Part shown: positions 38,006 through 45,444 of the stretch, one piece after another
Layout: each line of letters opens with the position of its first letter
Position numbering within the stretch: position 1 is the stretch's first letter
NCBI GenBank assembly: GCA_036763105.1
Contig: JBAIYS010000011.1
Span: forward strand, 1 to 64,000
DNA from: Peptococcaceae bacterium 1198_IL3148
GTDB taxonomy: Bacteria > Bacillota > Desulfotomaculia > Desulfotomaculales > Desulfohalotomaculaceae
Length of the DNA: 64,000 bases
Direction: 5' to 3'
Position numbers and translations under genes: made by a program
The notes under the pieces: model-generated
Databases searched by the model: none
Told to the model about the DNA's origin: nothing
The model's input: the letters and a program-made list of their open reading frames with translations, nothing else

Positions 38006-38042
38006 AAGGGCTATTGCAAAACTATGCAACAGCCCCTTTAGT
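38006..38042 (+). terminator. argH terminator
   Basis: AAGGGCTATTGCA (38006-38018) pairs with TGCAACAGCCCCTT (38025-38038) with one mismatch, then TTAGTTT. Placed 28 nt after the argH stop, beyond a short AATTTTGAATTA repeat. Confidence 0.65.
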
Positions 38043-38051
38043 TTACCCGGC

Positions 38052-38591
38052 ATGGGCATTATCTATAGGGTGAAAGTCCCGAACGGTGAAGGTAGCAGTA
38101 GCCGTAGCTTAAGACAAGGTTGTCTACCGCGAGGTCCTATCAGCCTAAGCCAGTACGTCGAATCGAAATCCCGAATATTTGAACCAACCTTTACACCTTT
38201 CAGCTACGGGTTCCGCCCCCACGAAAGAGCCCGAATTAGCCGTTGAAGAAGCACGAAAATATATATGGCTACGACGGTGGCTACGAATGTGCTATCTCAA
38301 ACAATGGAAGAAACCAAAGACCAAGAGGAAAAACTTAGTAGCACTGGGAATACCGCGAGAATGGCAATGCTGATAACTAGGTCACGCAAGGGATACTGGA
38401 GATTATCTAATACGCCACAAGTAAACAAAGCCCTTGGCCTCGCCTTCTGGCGTGAACAAGGACTTAAAAGTTTAGTTGAAAGATACAACGTACTTCGTTC
38501 CACAACATGAACCGCCGTATACCGAACGGTACGTACGGTGGTGTGAGAGGACGGGAGTTAATCACTCCCTCCTACTCGATTGTTGATAACG
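38052..38591 (+). mobile_element. Group II intron remnant
   Basis: A collapsed intron of about 0.54 kb. The 5' part has the domain I-like GGGTGAAAGTCCCGAAC (from about 38079). The 3' part has a clear domain V: ACCGCCGTA (38511-38519) pairs with TACGGTGGT (38534-38542) around a CCGAACGG tip, followed by a domain VI-like stem to about 38591. Between them only scraps of the intron-encoded protein survive. Full elements are near 2 kb, so most of the element has been deleted. Confidence 0.85.
38166..38510 (+). pseudogene. Remnant of group II intron reverse transcriptase/maturase
   Basis: Three pieces in two frames. A reverse-transcriptase fragment reads FEPTFTPFSYGFRP (about 38178-38219). A maturase fragment in another frame reads WLRMCYLKQWKKPKTKRKN (about 38275-38335). 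The tail, back in the first frame, reads RKGYWRLSNTPQVNKALG and FWREQGLKSLVERY (about 38385-38505). Large deletions and at least two frame changes make it non-functional. It could not drive retrohoming or splicing by itself. Confidence 0.85.
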
Positions 38592-38594
38592 AAC

Positions 38595-38624
38595 AGAGGT
38601 TGTTTACACGACACCAACCTCTTT
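38595..38624. terminator. Hairpin between intron remnant and ABC operon
   Basis: AGAGGTTG (38595-38602) pairs with CAACCTCT (38615-38622) around a 12-nt loop. It lies just past the stop codon of the minus-strand ATPase gene and could end that operon, though the T-tract is weak on both strands. Confidence 0.45.
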
Positions 38625-38627
38625 AAA

Positions 38628-39425
38628 TTAGTTTGCCAATAACATTCTATCGTTAGCCATGGTGTGCCCGCTGGCTTTTTTGAACATATCCAGTAAATCC
38701 GGCACCCGGGTTCTTCTGCGCTTTTCGCCCTTTATGTCTAGAATCACATTGCCTTCATGCATCATAATGGTTCGGTTGCCTATTCTTAGGGCGTCCTCCA
38801 TGTTGTGGGTGACCATTAAGGTGGTTAAATTGTACTTTTTAATGATGGTTTCGGTCAGTTCCAACACCTTTTGGGCGGTGTTGGGGTCTAGGGCGGCGGT
38901 ATGTTCATCCAAAAGCAATAGCTTTGGTGGCACCAGCGTGGCCATTAATAGTGTTAAGGCTTGACGTTGGCCGCCGGAGAGCAAACCCACCTTGGAGGTA
39001 AGGCGGTTTTCTAAGCCCAACTCCAATTGTTTCAGTTGTTCCATAAAGAAATCTCTGTTTTTGCGCTTAATGCCGGCCACCAGCCTGCGTTTACTGCCCC
39101 TTTTATAGGCCATGGCCAGATTTTCTTCAATGGTCATCGAGGCGGCGGTGCCTAACATCGGGTCTTGAAACACTCTGCCAATGAAGGATGCCCGGGCGTG
39201 TTCCGGTGCATTCTCAATCGCTTGACCGTCGATGGCGATGGTACCTTCATCCGGCGGAAACACCCCGGCAATCATGTTTAACAGTGTGGATTTGCCAGCA
39301 CCGTTACCGCCAATCACTGTCACCACATCACCGGGTTCCAACACCAGCGAAACTCCGGCCAACGCCAGCTTTTCATTGACGCTACCTGGGTTAAAGGTCT
39401 TTCTCAGATTAGATATTGACAGCAC
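38628..39425 (-). CDS. ABC transporter ATP-binding protein (TrpZ-like)
   Basis: ATPase of a three-part importer. The 265-residue product has Walker A GGNGAGKST near residue 40, the signature LLSGGQRQAL and Walker B LLLLDEHTAALDP. The histidine after DE replaces the usual proline, as is common in this subfamily. I chose the GTG at 39425: AAGGAG lies 10 nt upstream and the product then begins MLSISNLRKTFNPGS, as relatives do. It overlaps the permease gene by 17 nt. The substrate is unknown; related systems move tryptophan or other small organic solutes. Confidence 0.88.
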   Translation of the reverse strand: MLSISNLRKTFNPGSVNEKLALAGVSLVLEPGDVVTVIGGNGAGKSTLLNMIAGVFPPDEGTIAIDGQAIENAPEHARASFIGRVFQDPMLGTAASMTIEENLAMAYKRGSKRRLVAGIKRKNRDFFMEQLKQLELGLENRLTSKVGLLSGGQRQALTLLMATLVPPKLLLLDEHTAALDPNTAQKVLELTETIIKKYNLTTLMVTHNMEDALRIGNRTIMMHEGNVILDIKGEKRRRTRVPDLLDMFKKASGHTMANDRMLLAN

Positions 39426-40329
39426 GTTGACCACTCTCCTTTGGTTTTACTCGGTGAGGTGAAAGTTTTTCTTTAATAATGGGTGAAGACATGGCGATTA
39501 CCACCAGCACCGCGGTAAATAATTTTAAGTCGGTGGTGGGTAGGCCCATGCGCATTACAAAGGCGATTACCGCTCGGTAGATAATGGAGCCCAACAGCAC
39601 GGCAATTATTGCCCGCCGCAATGTTTTATCCCCTAAAATTACTTCACCGATAATTACCGATGCTAAGCCAACCGCAATCATACCGATACCCATACCGATG
39701 TCAGCGTAACTTTGGTACTGGGCCACCAGCGAACCGGATAGTGCCACCAAAGCGTTGGCCAGGGCTAAACCAATGATTTTAGTGTTGTCGGTGTTTACAC
39801 CGAGGCTGCGAATCATTTGTTGGTTATCGCCGGTGGCCCTTATGGCCATACCAATTTCTGTTTGTAAAAAGGTATAGATAAGGTGGCCAATCAACAGCAC
39901 TGCCGTCACGCCCAGGGCTATTACCGCTAACTTTTCCGGAATACCTAGGGCCATCACATCGGTATAAATGGTATCCATTCGCAGTAACGACAGCATTGAT
40001 CTGCCCATGATGCGCAGGTTGATTGAGTACAGCGCAAGCATCATTAATATACCGGCCAACAGCGGGGCAATTTTTAATTTGGTGTGTAAAAAACCAGTGA
40101 TACATCCGGCCACTACCCCGCATGTTATTGCCAACGCGGTAGCTAACCAAGGGTCGTAACCTTCAAAGATCATCCGGGCAGCCACCGCTGCCCCCAAAGT
40201 AAAACTGCCGTCCACTGTCATATCGGGAAAGTCCAACACCCTAAAGGTGAGGTAAACCCCCAATACCATCATGCCCCATAATAATCCTTGTTCCAATACG
40301 CCTATTAATACGCCTGCCAATGCAATCAC
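39409..40329 (-). CDS. ABC transporter permease (TrpY-like, COG4120 type)
   Basis: A 306-residue membrane protein with about eight hydrophobic segments, of the BPD/LivH-like permease type. FRVLDFPDMTVDGSFTLGAA near the N-terminus is the hallmark of this family. The GTG start has only a weak AACGGG site and lies 15 nt after the binding-protein gene, so translation is probably coupled. Only one permease gene is present; a homodimer is likely. Confidence 0.88.
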   Translation of the reverse strand: MIALAGVLIGVLEQGLLWGMMVLGVYLTFRVLDFPDMTVDGSFTLGAAVAARMIFEGYDPWLATALAITCGVVAGCITGFLHTKLKIAPLLAGILMMLALYSINLRIMGRSMLSLLRMDTIYTDVMALGIPEKLAVIALGVTAVLLIGHLIYTFLQTEIGMAIRATGDNQQMIRSLGVNTDNTKIIGLALANALVALSGSLVAQYQSYADIGMGIGMIAVGLASVIIGEVILGDKTLRRAIIAVLLGSIIYRAVIAFVMRMGLPTTDLKLFTAVLVVIAMSSPIIKEKLSPHRVKPKESGQRAVNI

Positions 40330-40344
40330 CCGTTCGTTTAAGTA

Positions 40345-41337
40345 TTATTTAATCAGTTCTTTAGCCTTTGCCTGAATTTCTTCTGGTACTGTGATGCCGG
40401 TTGTTTCTGCAGTCTTTAGATTAATGACAATGTCTGAACCGGTTTGCCCTTGAATGGCCATCTCCGCTGGGTTGGCACCATTTAAAATTTCTAACGCCAT
40501 TTCACCGGTGGTACGTCCCAATTGGTAGTAATCGATACCAATGGTGGCCAGCGCCCCGCTTTTAACGGCATCGCTTTCGCCACATATTACCGCCAGTTTA
40601 TTTTCTTCTGCCACCTTCATTACCGCTGGCAAAGAGGAAATTACCATGTTGTCGGTGGGTAAGTAAAAGGCATCCACCCGGCCGACCATTGATTGAGCTG
40701 CTTGCATCACTTCACTGCTGGCGGTTACCGTAACCTTAACCAATTCTATTCCCATTTCCGGCGCCACTTGATCTGCAATGTCAACTTGCACCTGGGAGTT
40801 AACCTCACTGGAGTTGTAAATAATACCTACTTTTTTAACAGTGGGTACAATATCTTTAATTAATTGCAGTTGATCCTTAACTGGGTTGAGATCGGTGGTA
40901 CCGGTAACGTTGGTGCCCGGTTTCTCGATGCTGTTCACCAGCTTAGCGCTTACTGGGTCGGTGACCGCGGTAATTAAAATGGGAATATCCTTTGTGGCAT
41001 TGGCCATGGTCATGGCTGATGGAGTGGCCACAGCCAGCACCAAATCGTAATCCTTTTGCACAAATTTGTTAGCGATGGTTTGTAAGTTTGATTGATCTGA
41101 TTGGGCGTTTTGGTAATCCACCATTAACTTGTCGCCGTCTTTATAACCGTTTTCCGCCAATACATCCAGAAAGCCTTGTCTAGCAGCATCTAAGGCTTTG
41201 TGTTCCACAATTTGAATGATCCCCAACTTAACCTGTTCCGCGCTGGCATTTTCAGCCGGGGCCGGTTCATCGCCGCCACAGCCAGCCAATGTTAATGCCA
41301 AAAGTAACACCATTAAAGACATCAGTAACTTTTTCAT
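40345..41337 (-). CDS. ABC transporter substrate-binding lipoprotein (TrpX-like, COG2984 type)
   Basis: A 330-residue extracytoplasmic binding protein. It has a lipoprotein signal peptide ending in the lipobox LAGC (C20 or so), then a two-lobe periplasmic-binding fold with VKLGIIQIVEHKALD, VQKDYDLVLAVATPSA and KKVGIIYNSSEVNS. I chose the ATG at 41337, 9 nt after AGGAGG; a TTG adjoining that site is too close. First gene of the operon, behind a leader with an intrinsic terminator. Confidence 0.9.
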   Translation of the reverse strand: MKKLLMSLMVLLLALTLAGCGGDEPAPAENASAEQVKLGIIQIVEHKALDAARQGFLDVLAENGYKDGDKLMVDYQNAQSDQSNLQTIANKFVQKDYDLVLAVATPSAMTMANATKDIPILITAVTDPVSAKLVNSIEKPGTNVTGTTDLNPVKDQLQLIKDIVPTVKKVGIIYNSSEVNSQVQVDIADQVAPEMGIELVKVTVTASSEVMQAAQSMVGRVDAFYLPTDNMVISSLPAVMKVAEENKLAVICGESDAVKSGALATIGIDYYQLGRTTGEMALEILNGANPAEMAIQGQTGSDIVINLKTAETTGITVPEEIQAKAKELIK

Positions 41338-41552
41338 GTAATTCAACCTCCTAATTTTTTTTCGGTAGTTGGCTAGTCAGTTGAATTAAATGACGGCTAA
41401 AACAAAAAAGCTTCCGATACGGAAGCTTTTAGCGTCTAAAAAATGCACACCCTCCCTACTAAAACTACCGTCCTACATGTACGTTGATATTAAGTTGTAA
41501 TCCTGAAACCTACCGTACTAACCAGGCCATACTACCATATAAAACCTACCGT
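41338..41552 (-). promoter_or_regulatory. Candidate cis-regulatory leader of the ABC operon
   Basis: A ~210-nt leader. On the minus strand it has four copies of ACGGTAG or ATGGTAG (plus-strand CTACCGT at 41465, 41510 and 41546, and CTACCAT at 41532), then a purine-rich stretch and the terminator. AACTACCG, just before the ribosome-binding site, is complementary to the last repeat CGGTAGTT. It matches no riboswitch class that I know, and lacks a T-box motif. Confidence 0.55.
41402..41431 (-). terminator. Terminator inside the leader of the ABC operon
   Basis: Read on the minus strand, AAAAGCTTCC and GGAAGCTTTT pair perfectly around a 5-nt loop (41407-41431) and run into TTTTTTGTTTT. It lies about 120 nt after the promoter and 65 nt before the first gene, so it must be bypassed: a classical attenuator layout. 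Confidence 0.82.
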
Positions 41553-41558
41553 AAACTA

Positions 41559-41587
41559 ATGTTAATACAGCGCCCCTTGGATGTCAA
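41559..41587 (-). promoter_or_regulatory. Promoter of the ABC operon
   Basis: On the minus strand TTGACA (41587-41582), 17-bp spacer, TAACAT (41564-41559). It places the transcript start near 41552, on the first ACGGTAG repeat. Confidence 0.65.
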
Positions 41588-41682
41588 TAATGTGTATAAA
41601 AAAATGGACAATGTCTTAGCTGTTAAATTTTGGATTTAATTGTCAAATGGGGTATTAATAAAGGGAAATAATTGCCGGGGCC

Positions 41683-41712
41683 TTGACATGGGCGGTTTAA
41701 AAGCAATAATCT
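41683..41712 (+). promoter_or_regulatory. Promoter of the 262-residue unknown gene
   Basis: TTGACA (41683-41688) with AATAAT at 16 bp or TAATCT at 18 bp. It stands back to back with the ABC operon promoter. Confidence 0.55.
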
Positions 41713-41743
41713 CTAAATAAGAACGGAAAGGAGTGGCGTTTTA

Positions 41744-42532
41744 ATGCGTGCAGTATTTACTTTAACTTCTGCTGAATCTAAGCGACTGTTGGGAAAAGCG
41801 GTGGCCCAACTGCCGGCGGTCAAAAGGGCATTACAAAAGGGTAGAGTAATTATCGGTGGCGGTACCACCAACGCTTATGTGGCAGAGGAAATATTGGGTA
41901 TAGAGGTGGATAAGGCTAAGTACACCGCCGGTATTATTACCGGGGGCGTGCAGTGTGTCACCCCGGCGGAGGACAGGCTGGCGCCCTATTCTATTGTAGA
42001 TGGTGAGGTCACTAAAGAATCTTGGTTAGAAGTGCTGGCAGATTTTACTGCCGATGATGTATTTATAAAAGGGGCCAACGCTGTTGATGCCGAGGGTCAT
42101 GCCGGGGTGTTGATGTCTAATCCAAAGGGTGGCACCATTGGCCAGGCCATTGGCACGTTGGCGGCCCGGGGATCGAAACTAATCATTCCGGTGGGCTTGG
42201 AAAAAATGATTCCCTCGGTGGAATTGGCCGCGGCCGCGGCCGGCATCAACACCTTTGATTATTCCTTGGGACAAAGGGTTGGTTTAATGCCCTTGATGTA
42301 TGGTGAAGTGATTACTGAAATAGAGGCGTTAGATATGCTCACCGGCGTTGATGCTGTTTGCATAGCCGCAGGCGGCGTTGGCGGTTCCGAAGGATCTGTC
42401 ACGTTATCCGTCGAGGGAAGTGAAGGAATGGTGGGCGCCACCTTGGATTTAATTAAAGGCATTAAAGGGGAAAAACCAATCCCGCAATTAAAACAAAAAT
42501 GCCAGTGCGGTGACCCCTGTAACCGGTTTTAG
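41744..42532 (+). CDS. Conserved-looking protein of unknown function
   Basis: A 262-residue soluble protein that I do not recognise. It has an N-terminal GGGTTNAYVAEEILG near residues 38-52, reminiscent of phosphate- or CoA-binding loops in the NagB/RpiA/CoA-transferase fold, a long alanine/glycine-rich middle (LIIPVGLEKMIPSVELAAAAAG) and a GGVGGSEGSVTLSVEG segment. The last residues contain KCQCGDPC, three cysteines that could bind metal. ATG at 41744 follows GGAAAGGAG. It has its own promoter and precedes the T-box array, but no functional link can be claimed. Confidence 0.8.
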   Translation: MRAVFTLTSAESKRLLGKAVAQLPAVKRALQKGRVIIGGGTTNAYVAEEILGIEVDKAKYTAGIITGGVQCVTPAEDRLAPYSIVDGEVTKESWLEVLADFTADDVFIKGANAVDAEGHAGVLMSNPKGGTIGQAIGTLAARGSKLIIPVGLEKMIPSVELAAAAAGINTFDYSLGQRVGLMPLMYGEVITEIEALDMLTGVDAVCIAAGGVGGSEGSVTLSVEGSEGMVGATLDLIKGIKGEKPIPQLKQKCQCGDPCNRF

Positions 42533-42566
42533 TTGGACAATGGTATAAAAACTTTCAAAATGGTGC

Positions 42567-42595
42567 TTGACACTGATTGTTTAAATCATTATACT
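42567..42595 (+). promoter_or_regulatory. Promoter P1 of the T-box array
   Basis: TTGACA (42567-42572), 17 bp, TATACT (42590-42595). Identical in hexamers and spacing to P2 and P3. Confidence 0.88.
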
Positions 42596-42601
42596 TTTAG
42601 T

Positions 42602-42897
42602 CAACGGAATAAATGAGCAGAAAAGTAATGAAGGGGATAGTTGTCTGAGACTGAGCCACAGAGAGCCGGGGTAGCTGGGAACCGGTGCTTAAGGCAGGCA
42701 TTGATCACCCCGGAGCTGCCAGCCCAAAGGTATAACCGAGTAGGTGTGGTCGGGTTGAAGAACCCGTTAACAAAACTTTGTCTATCAACAAGACACAAAG
42801 GCGGCATCTCTTTTTGAGGTGCAAGCAGGGTGGTAACGCGCAAGGTTAAACCTCTCGTCCCTGGCAGTTTAGATTAACTGCAGGCGAGAGGTTTTTT
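42602..42897 (+). promoter_or_regulatory. T-box riboswitch 1 (apparent specifier AUC, isoleucine)
   Basis: Stem I contains CAGAGAG and GCTGGGAACC segments typical of T-box leaders. The specifier-loop context TTG-ATC-ACCCC gives codon AUC at 42704-42706. The T-box AGCAGGGTGGTAACGCG is at 42824-42840, and its TGGT can pair with the ACCA end of uncharged tRNA. The terminator is at 42851-42897. Uncharged tRNA-Ile should stabilise the antiterminator and allow read-through toward ilvD. Confidence 0.93.
42851..42897 (+). terminator. T-box 1 terminator
   Basis: CCTCTCG (42851-42857) pairs with CGAGAGG (42885-42891) within a long stem, followed by TTTTTT. Confidence 0.9.
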
Positions 42898-42940
42898 ATA
42901 TTTTCAGCTGGGTTCTACCAAGTAGTTTGGCAACAGTATC

Positions 42941-42969
42941 TTGACATTGGCGGCGGTAGGCGTTATACT
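42941..42969 (+). promoter_or_regulatory. Promoter P2 of the T-box array
   Basis: TTGACA (42941-42946), 17 bp, TATACT (42964-42969), between terminator 1 and T-box 2. Confidence 0.88.
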
Positions 42970-42975
42970 GTTGGA

Positions 42976-43261
42976 TAATTTAACAGTAACGGCGATGACA
43001 GGGCTAATGTTAGAGACTGAGCTACAGAGAACCGGGTTAGCTGGGAACCGGCGCTTAAGACTGACAGTGTCACCCTTTAGCCACCCACTGAAAGACTTTT
43101 AGTTTAGTAGGTGCGGTCGGGTTGGTATCCGTTAACAATACCGTGTTTATTAACGACACTGAGTGGTGCCCCTTAATTGGGGTGCAAGCAGGGTGGTAAC
43201 GCGCGAGGATAAACCTCTCGTCCCTGGCAGTTATAATAACTGCGTGGGCGAGGGGTTTTTT
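42976..43261 (+). promoter_or_regulatory. T-box riboswitch 2 (apparent specifier GUC, valine)
   Basis: Same architecture as T-box 1: ACAGAGA, GCTGGGAACCGG, and specifier context AGT-GTC-ACCC with GUC at 43069-43071. T-box AGCAGGGTGGTAACGCG at 43187-43203, terminator at 43214-43261. It is predicted to respond to uncharged tRNA-Val. Confidence 0.93.
43214..43261 (+). terminator. T-box 2 terminator
   Basis: CCTCTCG (43214-43220) pairs with the GGGCGAGGGG region ending at 43255, followed by a run of six T. Confidence 0.88.
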
Positions 43262-43306
43262 ATATTTTCCTCCCTCGATTATTACAAAAGCTTAACAAAA
43301 AGTTTC

Positions 43307-43335
43307 TTGACACTTCACCAATCAATGGCTATACT
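43307..43335 (+). promoter_or_regulatory. Promoter P3 of the T-box array
   Basis: TTGACA (43307-43312), 17 bp, TATACT (43330-43335), between terminator 2 and T-box 3. Confidence 0.88.
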
Positions 43336-43341
43336 AGATAT

Positions 43342-43637
43342 TAAATTTTACATCCGGTATAGGTGATGAAAGGGATAGGTGTCTGAAACTTAAGCTCCAG
43401 AGAATCGGGATTGCTGGGAACCGATGCTTAGGCCAGTCGCTACTCACCCTGGAACTGCCCGTCGAAAGAATTAAACCAGTAGGCGTGGCCGGGTTGCAGA
43501 ACTCGTTATTAAAACTTTGTCTGTTGATCGGCACTGAGGTGGTGCCCCTTAATTGGGGTGCAAGCAGGGTGGTAACGCGCGAGGATAAACCTCTCGTCCC
43601 TGGTGGTGGAAACACTGCTAGGGGCGAGGGGTTTTTT
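43342..43637 (+). promoter_or_regulatory. T-box riboswitch 3 (apparent specifier CUC, leucine)
   Basis: Third copy, with CCAGAGA, GCTGGGAACCGATGC, and specifier context CTA-CTC-ACCC, giving CUC at 43443-43445. T-box AGCAGGGTGGTAACGCG at 43563-43579 and terminator at 43590-43637. Its 3' half (GGTGCCCCTT through CTCTCGTCCCTGG) is essentially identical to T-box 2. It is predicted to respond to uncharged tRNA-Leu and is the last gate before ilvD. Confidence 0.93.
43590..43637 (+). terminator. T-box 3 terminator
   Basis: CCTCTCG (43590-43596) pairs with the GGCGAGGGG region ending at 43631, then TTTTTT. The 126 nt from here to ilvD hold only a short GGTGT/ACACC stem and the ribosome-binding site. 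Confidence 0.88.
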
Positions 43638-43763
43638 ATATTTTTTTATACCAGTTGTCCAAGTGGGACGGAGTAATGACCAATGGGTGTAAACAACACC
43701 TTCGCAATATTCGTTAAAAAGATTTGTTTAAAAAGTTGACATATGAAACGGGGGAATAAAAAT

Positions 43764-45425
43764 ATGCGCAGCGATTCAATGAAAAAGGGATTGGAGAAAG
43801 CGCCACATCGCAGTTTGTTTAAAGCACTGGGATTGGTGGATGAAGAAATTAACCGACCGCTAATTGGGGTGGTAAACGCCCAAAACGATATTATTCCTGG
43901 TCACCTGCATTTAGACCAAATTGCCGATGCGGTGAAAGCCGGCATTAGAATGGCTGGGGGTATACCCTTTGCCTTTGGCACCATCGGAGTTTGTGACGGC
44001 ATTGCCATGGGGCACACCGGCATGAAGTACTCACTGGTCAGTCGGGAACTGATTGCCGACAGCATAGAGGTGATGGTTGAAGCCCACCCCTTTGATGGCC
44101 TGGTGTTGATTCCCAACTGTGACAAAGTGGTACCGGGTATGCTGATGGCAGCAGCCAGACTAAACATTCCCGCCATTGTCGTCAGTGGAGGGCCTATGAT
44201 GCCCGGTAAGCACAAAGATCAAGGGGTATCCTTAACCAATATGTTTGAAGCGGTGGGTGCGGTGCAAGCCGGCACCATGACCCACGAGGAGCTGGCGGAA
44301 CTGGAAGAAAACGCTTGTCCAGGTTGTGGTTCTTGCTCTGGAATGTTTACCGCCAACTCCATGAACTCACTATGCGAAGTGCTGGGCATGGCGCTACCGG
44401 GTAACGGCACGATACCGGCAGTATCTGCTGCCCGGACTAGATTGGCGAAGCAGGCTGGCATCAAAATAATGGAGCTGGTGCAAAAGGACATTAAGCCCAG
44501 TGACATCATTACCGAAGTTGCCATTAACAATGCCTTAGCGGTGGATATGGCCCTAGGGTGCTCCACCAACACAGTGTTGCACCTGCCGGCCATAGCCCAT
44601 GAGGCTGGCATAGAAGTAAACCTAGACATGTTTAATGAAATCAGTGCCAAAACGCCAAATCTGTGCCGATTGGCCCCTGCAGGATTTCACTTTATGGTGG
44701 ATTTGAACGAAGCCGGTGGCATTCCGGCTGTGATGGCCGAACTGAATAAAAAGGGATTAATTAACGGAGAAGCCCTTACTGTAACTGGAAAAACAGTGGG
44801 TGAAAATATTGCCAATGCCTGCATACTAAATAAGGAAGTTATTCGTCCCGTTGACAATCCCTATGCAGCCAGTGGCGGTATTGCTGTACTGAGGGGCAAC
44901 CTAGCCCCAGGGGGAGCGGTGGTGAAACAGGCGGCGGTGGCACCGGAAATGATGCAACATCGAGGCCCCGCCCGGGTATTTGATTCCGAAGAAGCAGCCC
45001 AACAGGCGTTGATGAACCAGCAAATTAACAAGGGCGACGTCATTGTCATTCGTTACGAGGGCCCTAAGGGCGGCCCCGGCATGAGGGAAATGTTATCCCC
45101 CACCGCCACGGTGGCTGGGTTGGGATTAGATAAAGACGTAGCACTTTTAACGGACGGACGTTTTTCCGGTGCCACCCGGGGAGCATCCATTGGCCATGTG
45201 TCACCGGAGGCGGCCGAAGGCGGCCCGCTGGCGGCAGTGAGAGACGGAGATATCATTAACATTGATATTCCTAACCGTAAACTAGAAGTGGAATTGAGCC
45301 CAGAAGAATTGGCAGCCAGATTAGAGCACTGGCAGGCGCCGACACCTAAGGTGAACAAAGGCTACTTGGCCCGATACGCCAAAATGGTTACCTCCGCTGG
45401 AACTGGAGCGGTATTGAAAAAATAA
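43764..45425 (+). CDS. ilvD: Dihydroxy-acid dehydratase
   Basis: Fe-S dehydratase used for both isoleucine and valine synthesis. In the 553-residue product the likely cluster cysteines are C77 (VCDG), C119 (NCDK) and C191 ([12 protein letters not shown]). The C-terminal domain has [13 protein letters not shown] chose the ATG at 43764, 6-8 nt after ACGGGGG; an ATG 7 codons earlier lacks any site. First structural gene behind the triple T-box array. Confidence 0.96.
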   Translation: MRSDSMKKGLEKAPHRSLFKALGLVDEEINRPLIGVVNAQNDIIPGHLHLDQIADAVKAGIRMAGGIPFAFGTIGVCDGIAMGHTGMKYSLVSRELIADSIEVMVEAHPFDGLVLIPNCDKVVPGMLMAAARLNIPAIVVSGGPMMPGKHKDQGVSLTNMFEAVGAVQAGTMTHEELAELEENACPGCGSCSGMFTANSMNSLCEVLGMALPGNGTIPAVSAARTRLAKQAGIKIMELVQKDIKPSDIITEVAINNALAVDMALGCSTNTVLHLPAIAHEAGIEVNLDMFNEISAKTPNLCRLAPAGFHFMVDLNEAGGIPAVMAELNKKGLINGEALTVTGKTVGENIANACILNKEVIRPVDNPYAASGGIAVLRGNLAPGGAVVKQAAVAPEMMQHRGPARVFDSEEAAQQALMNQQINKGDVIVIRYEGPKGGPGMREMLSPTATVAGLGLDKDVALLTDGRFSGATRGASIGHVSPEAAEGGPLAAVRDGDIINIDIPNRKLEVELSPEELAARLEHWQAPTPKVNKGYLARYAKMVTSAGTGAVLKK

Positions 45426-45444
45426 CTAGTGGGAGTGTTGGTTT

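Noticed and set aside
37525-38007. Minus-strand 160-codon frame across argH
   Set aside because: Antisense shadow of argH, which has full family motifs on the plus strand.
41465-41552. TRAP-type (UAG/GAG triplet) binding site in the ABC operon leader
   Set aside because: The UAG triplets come from the ACGGTAG repeats and are 14-45 nt apart, not 2-3 nt as TRAP needs.
41338-41552. T-box riboswitch before the ABC operon
   Set aside because: No AGGGTGGNACCGCG-like motif; the nearest match, GGGAGGGTGTGCA, lacks the tRNA-pairing bulge and no stem I is visible.
42601-43676. Short open frames within the T-box leaders
   Set aside because: They follow from the repeated leader RNA sequence and have no ribosome-binding sites or conserved protein pattern.
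43736-43764. Fourth TTGACA promoter directly before ilvD
   Set aside because: TTGACA at 43736 has no -10 at a usable distance and the region is the ribosome-binding site of ilvD.
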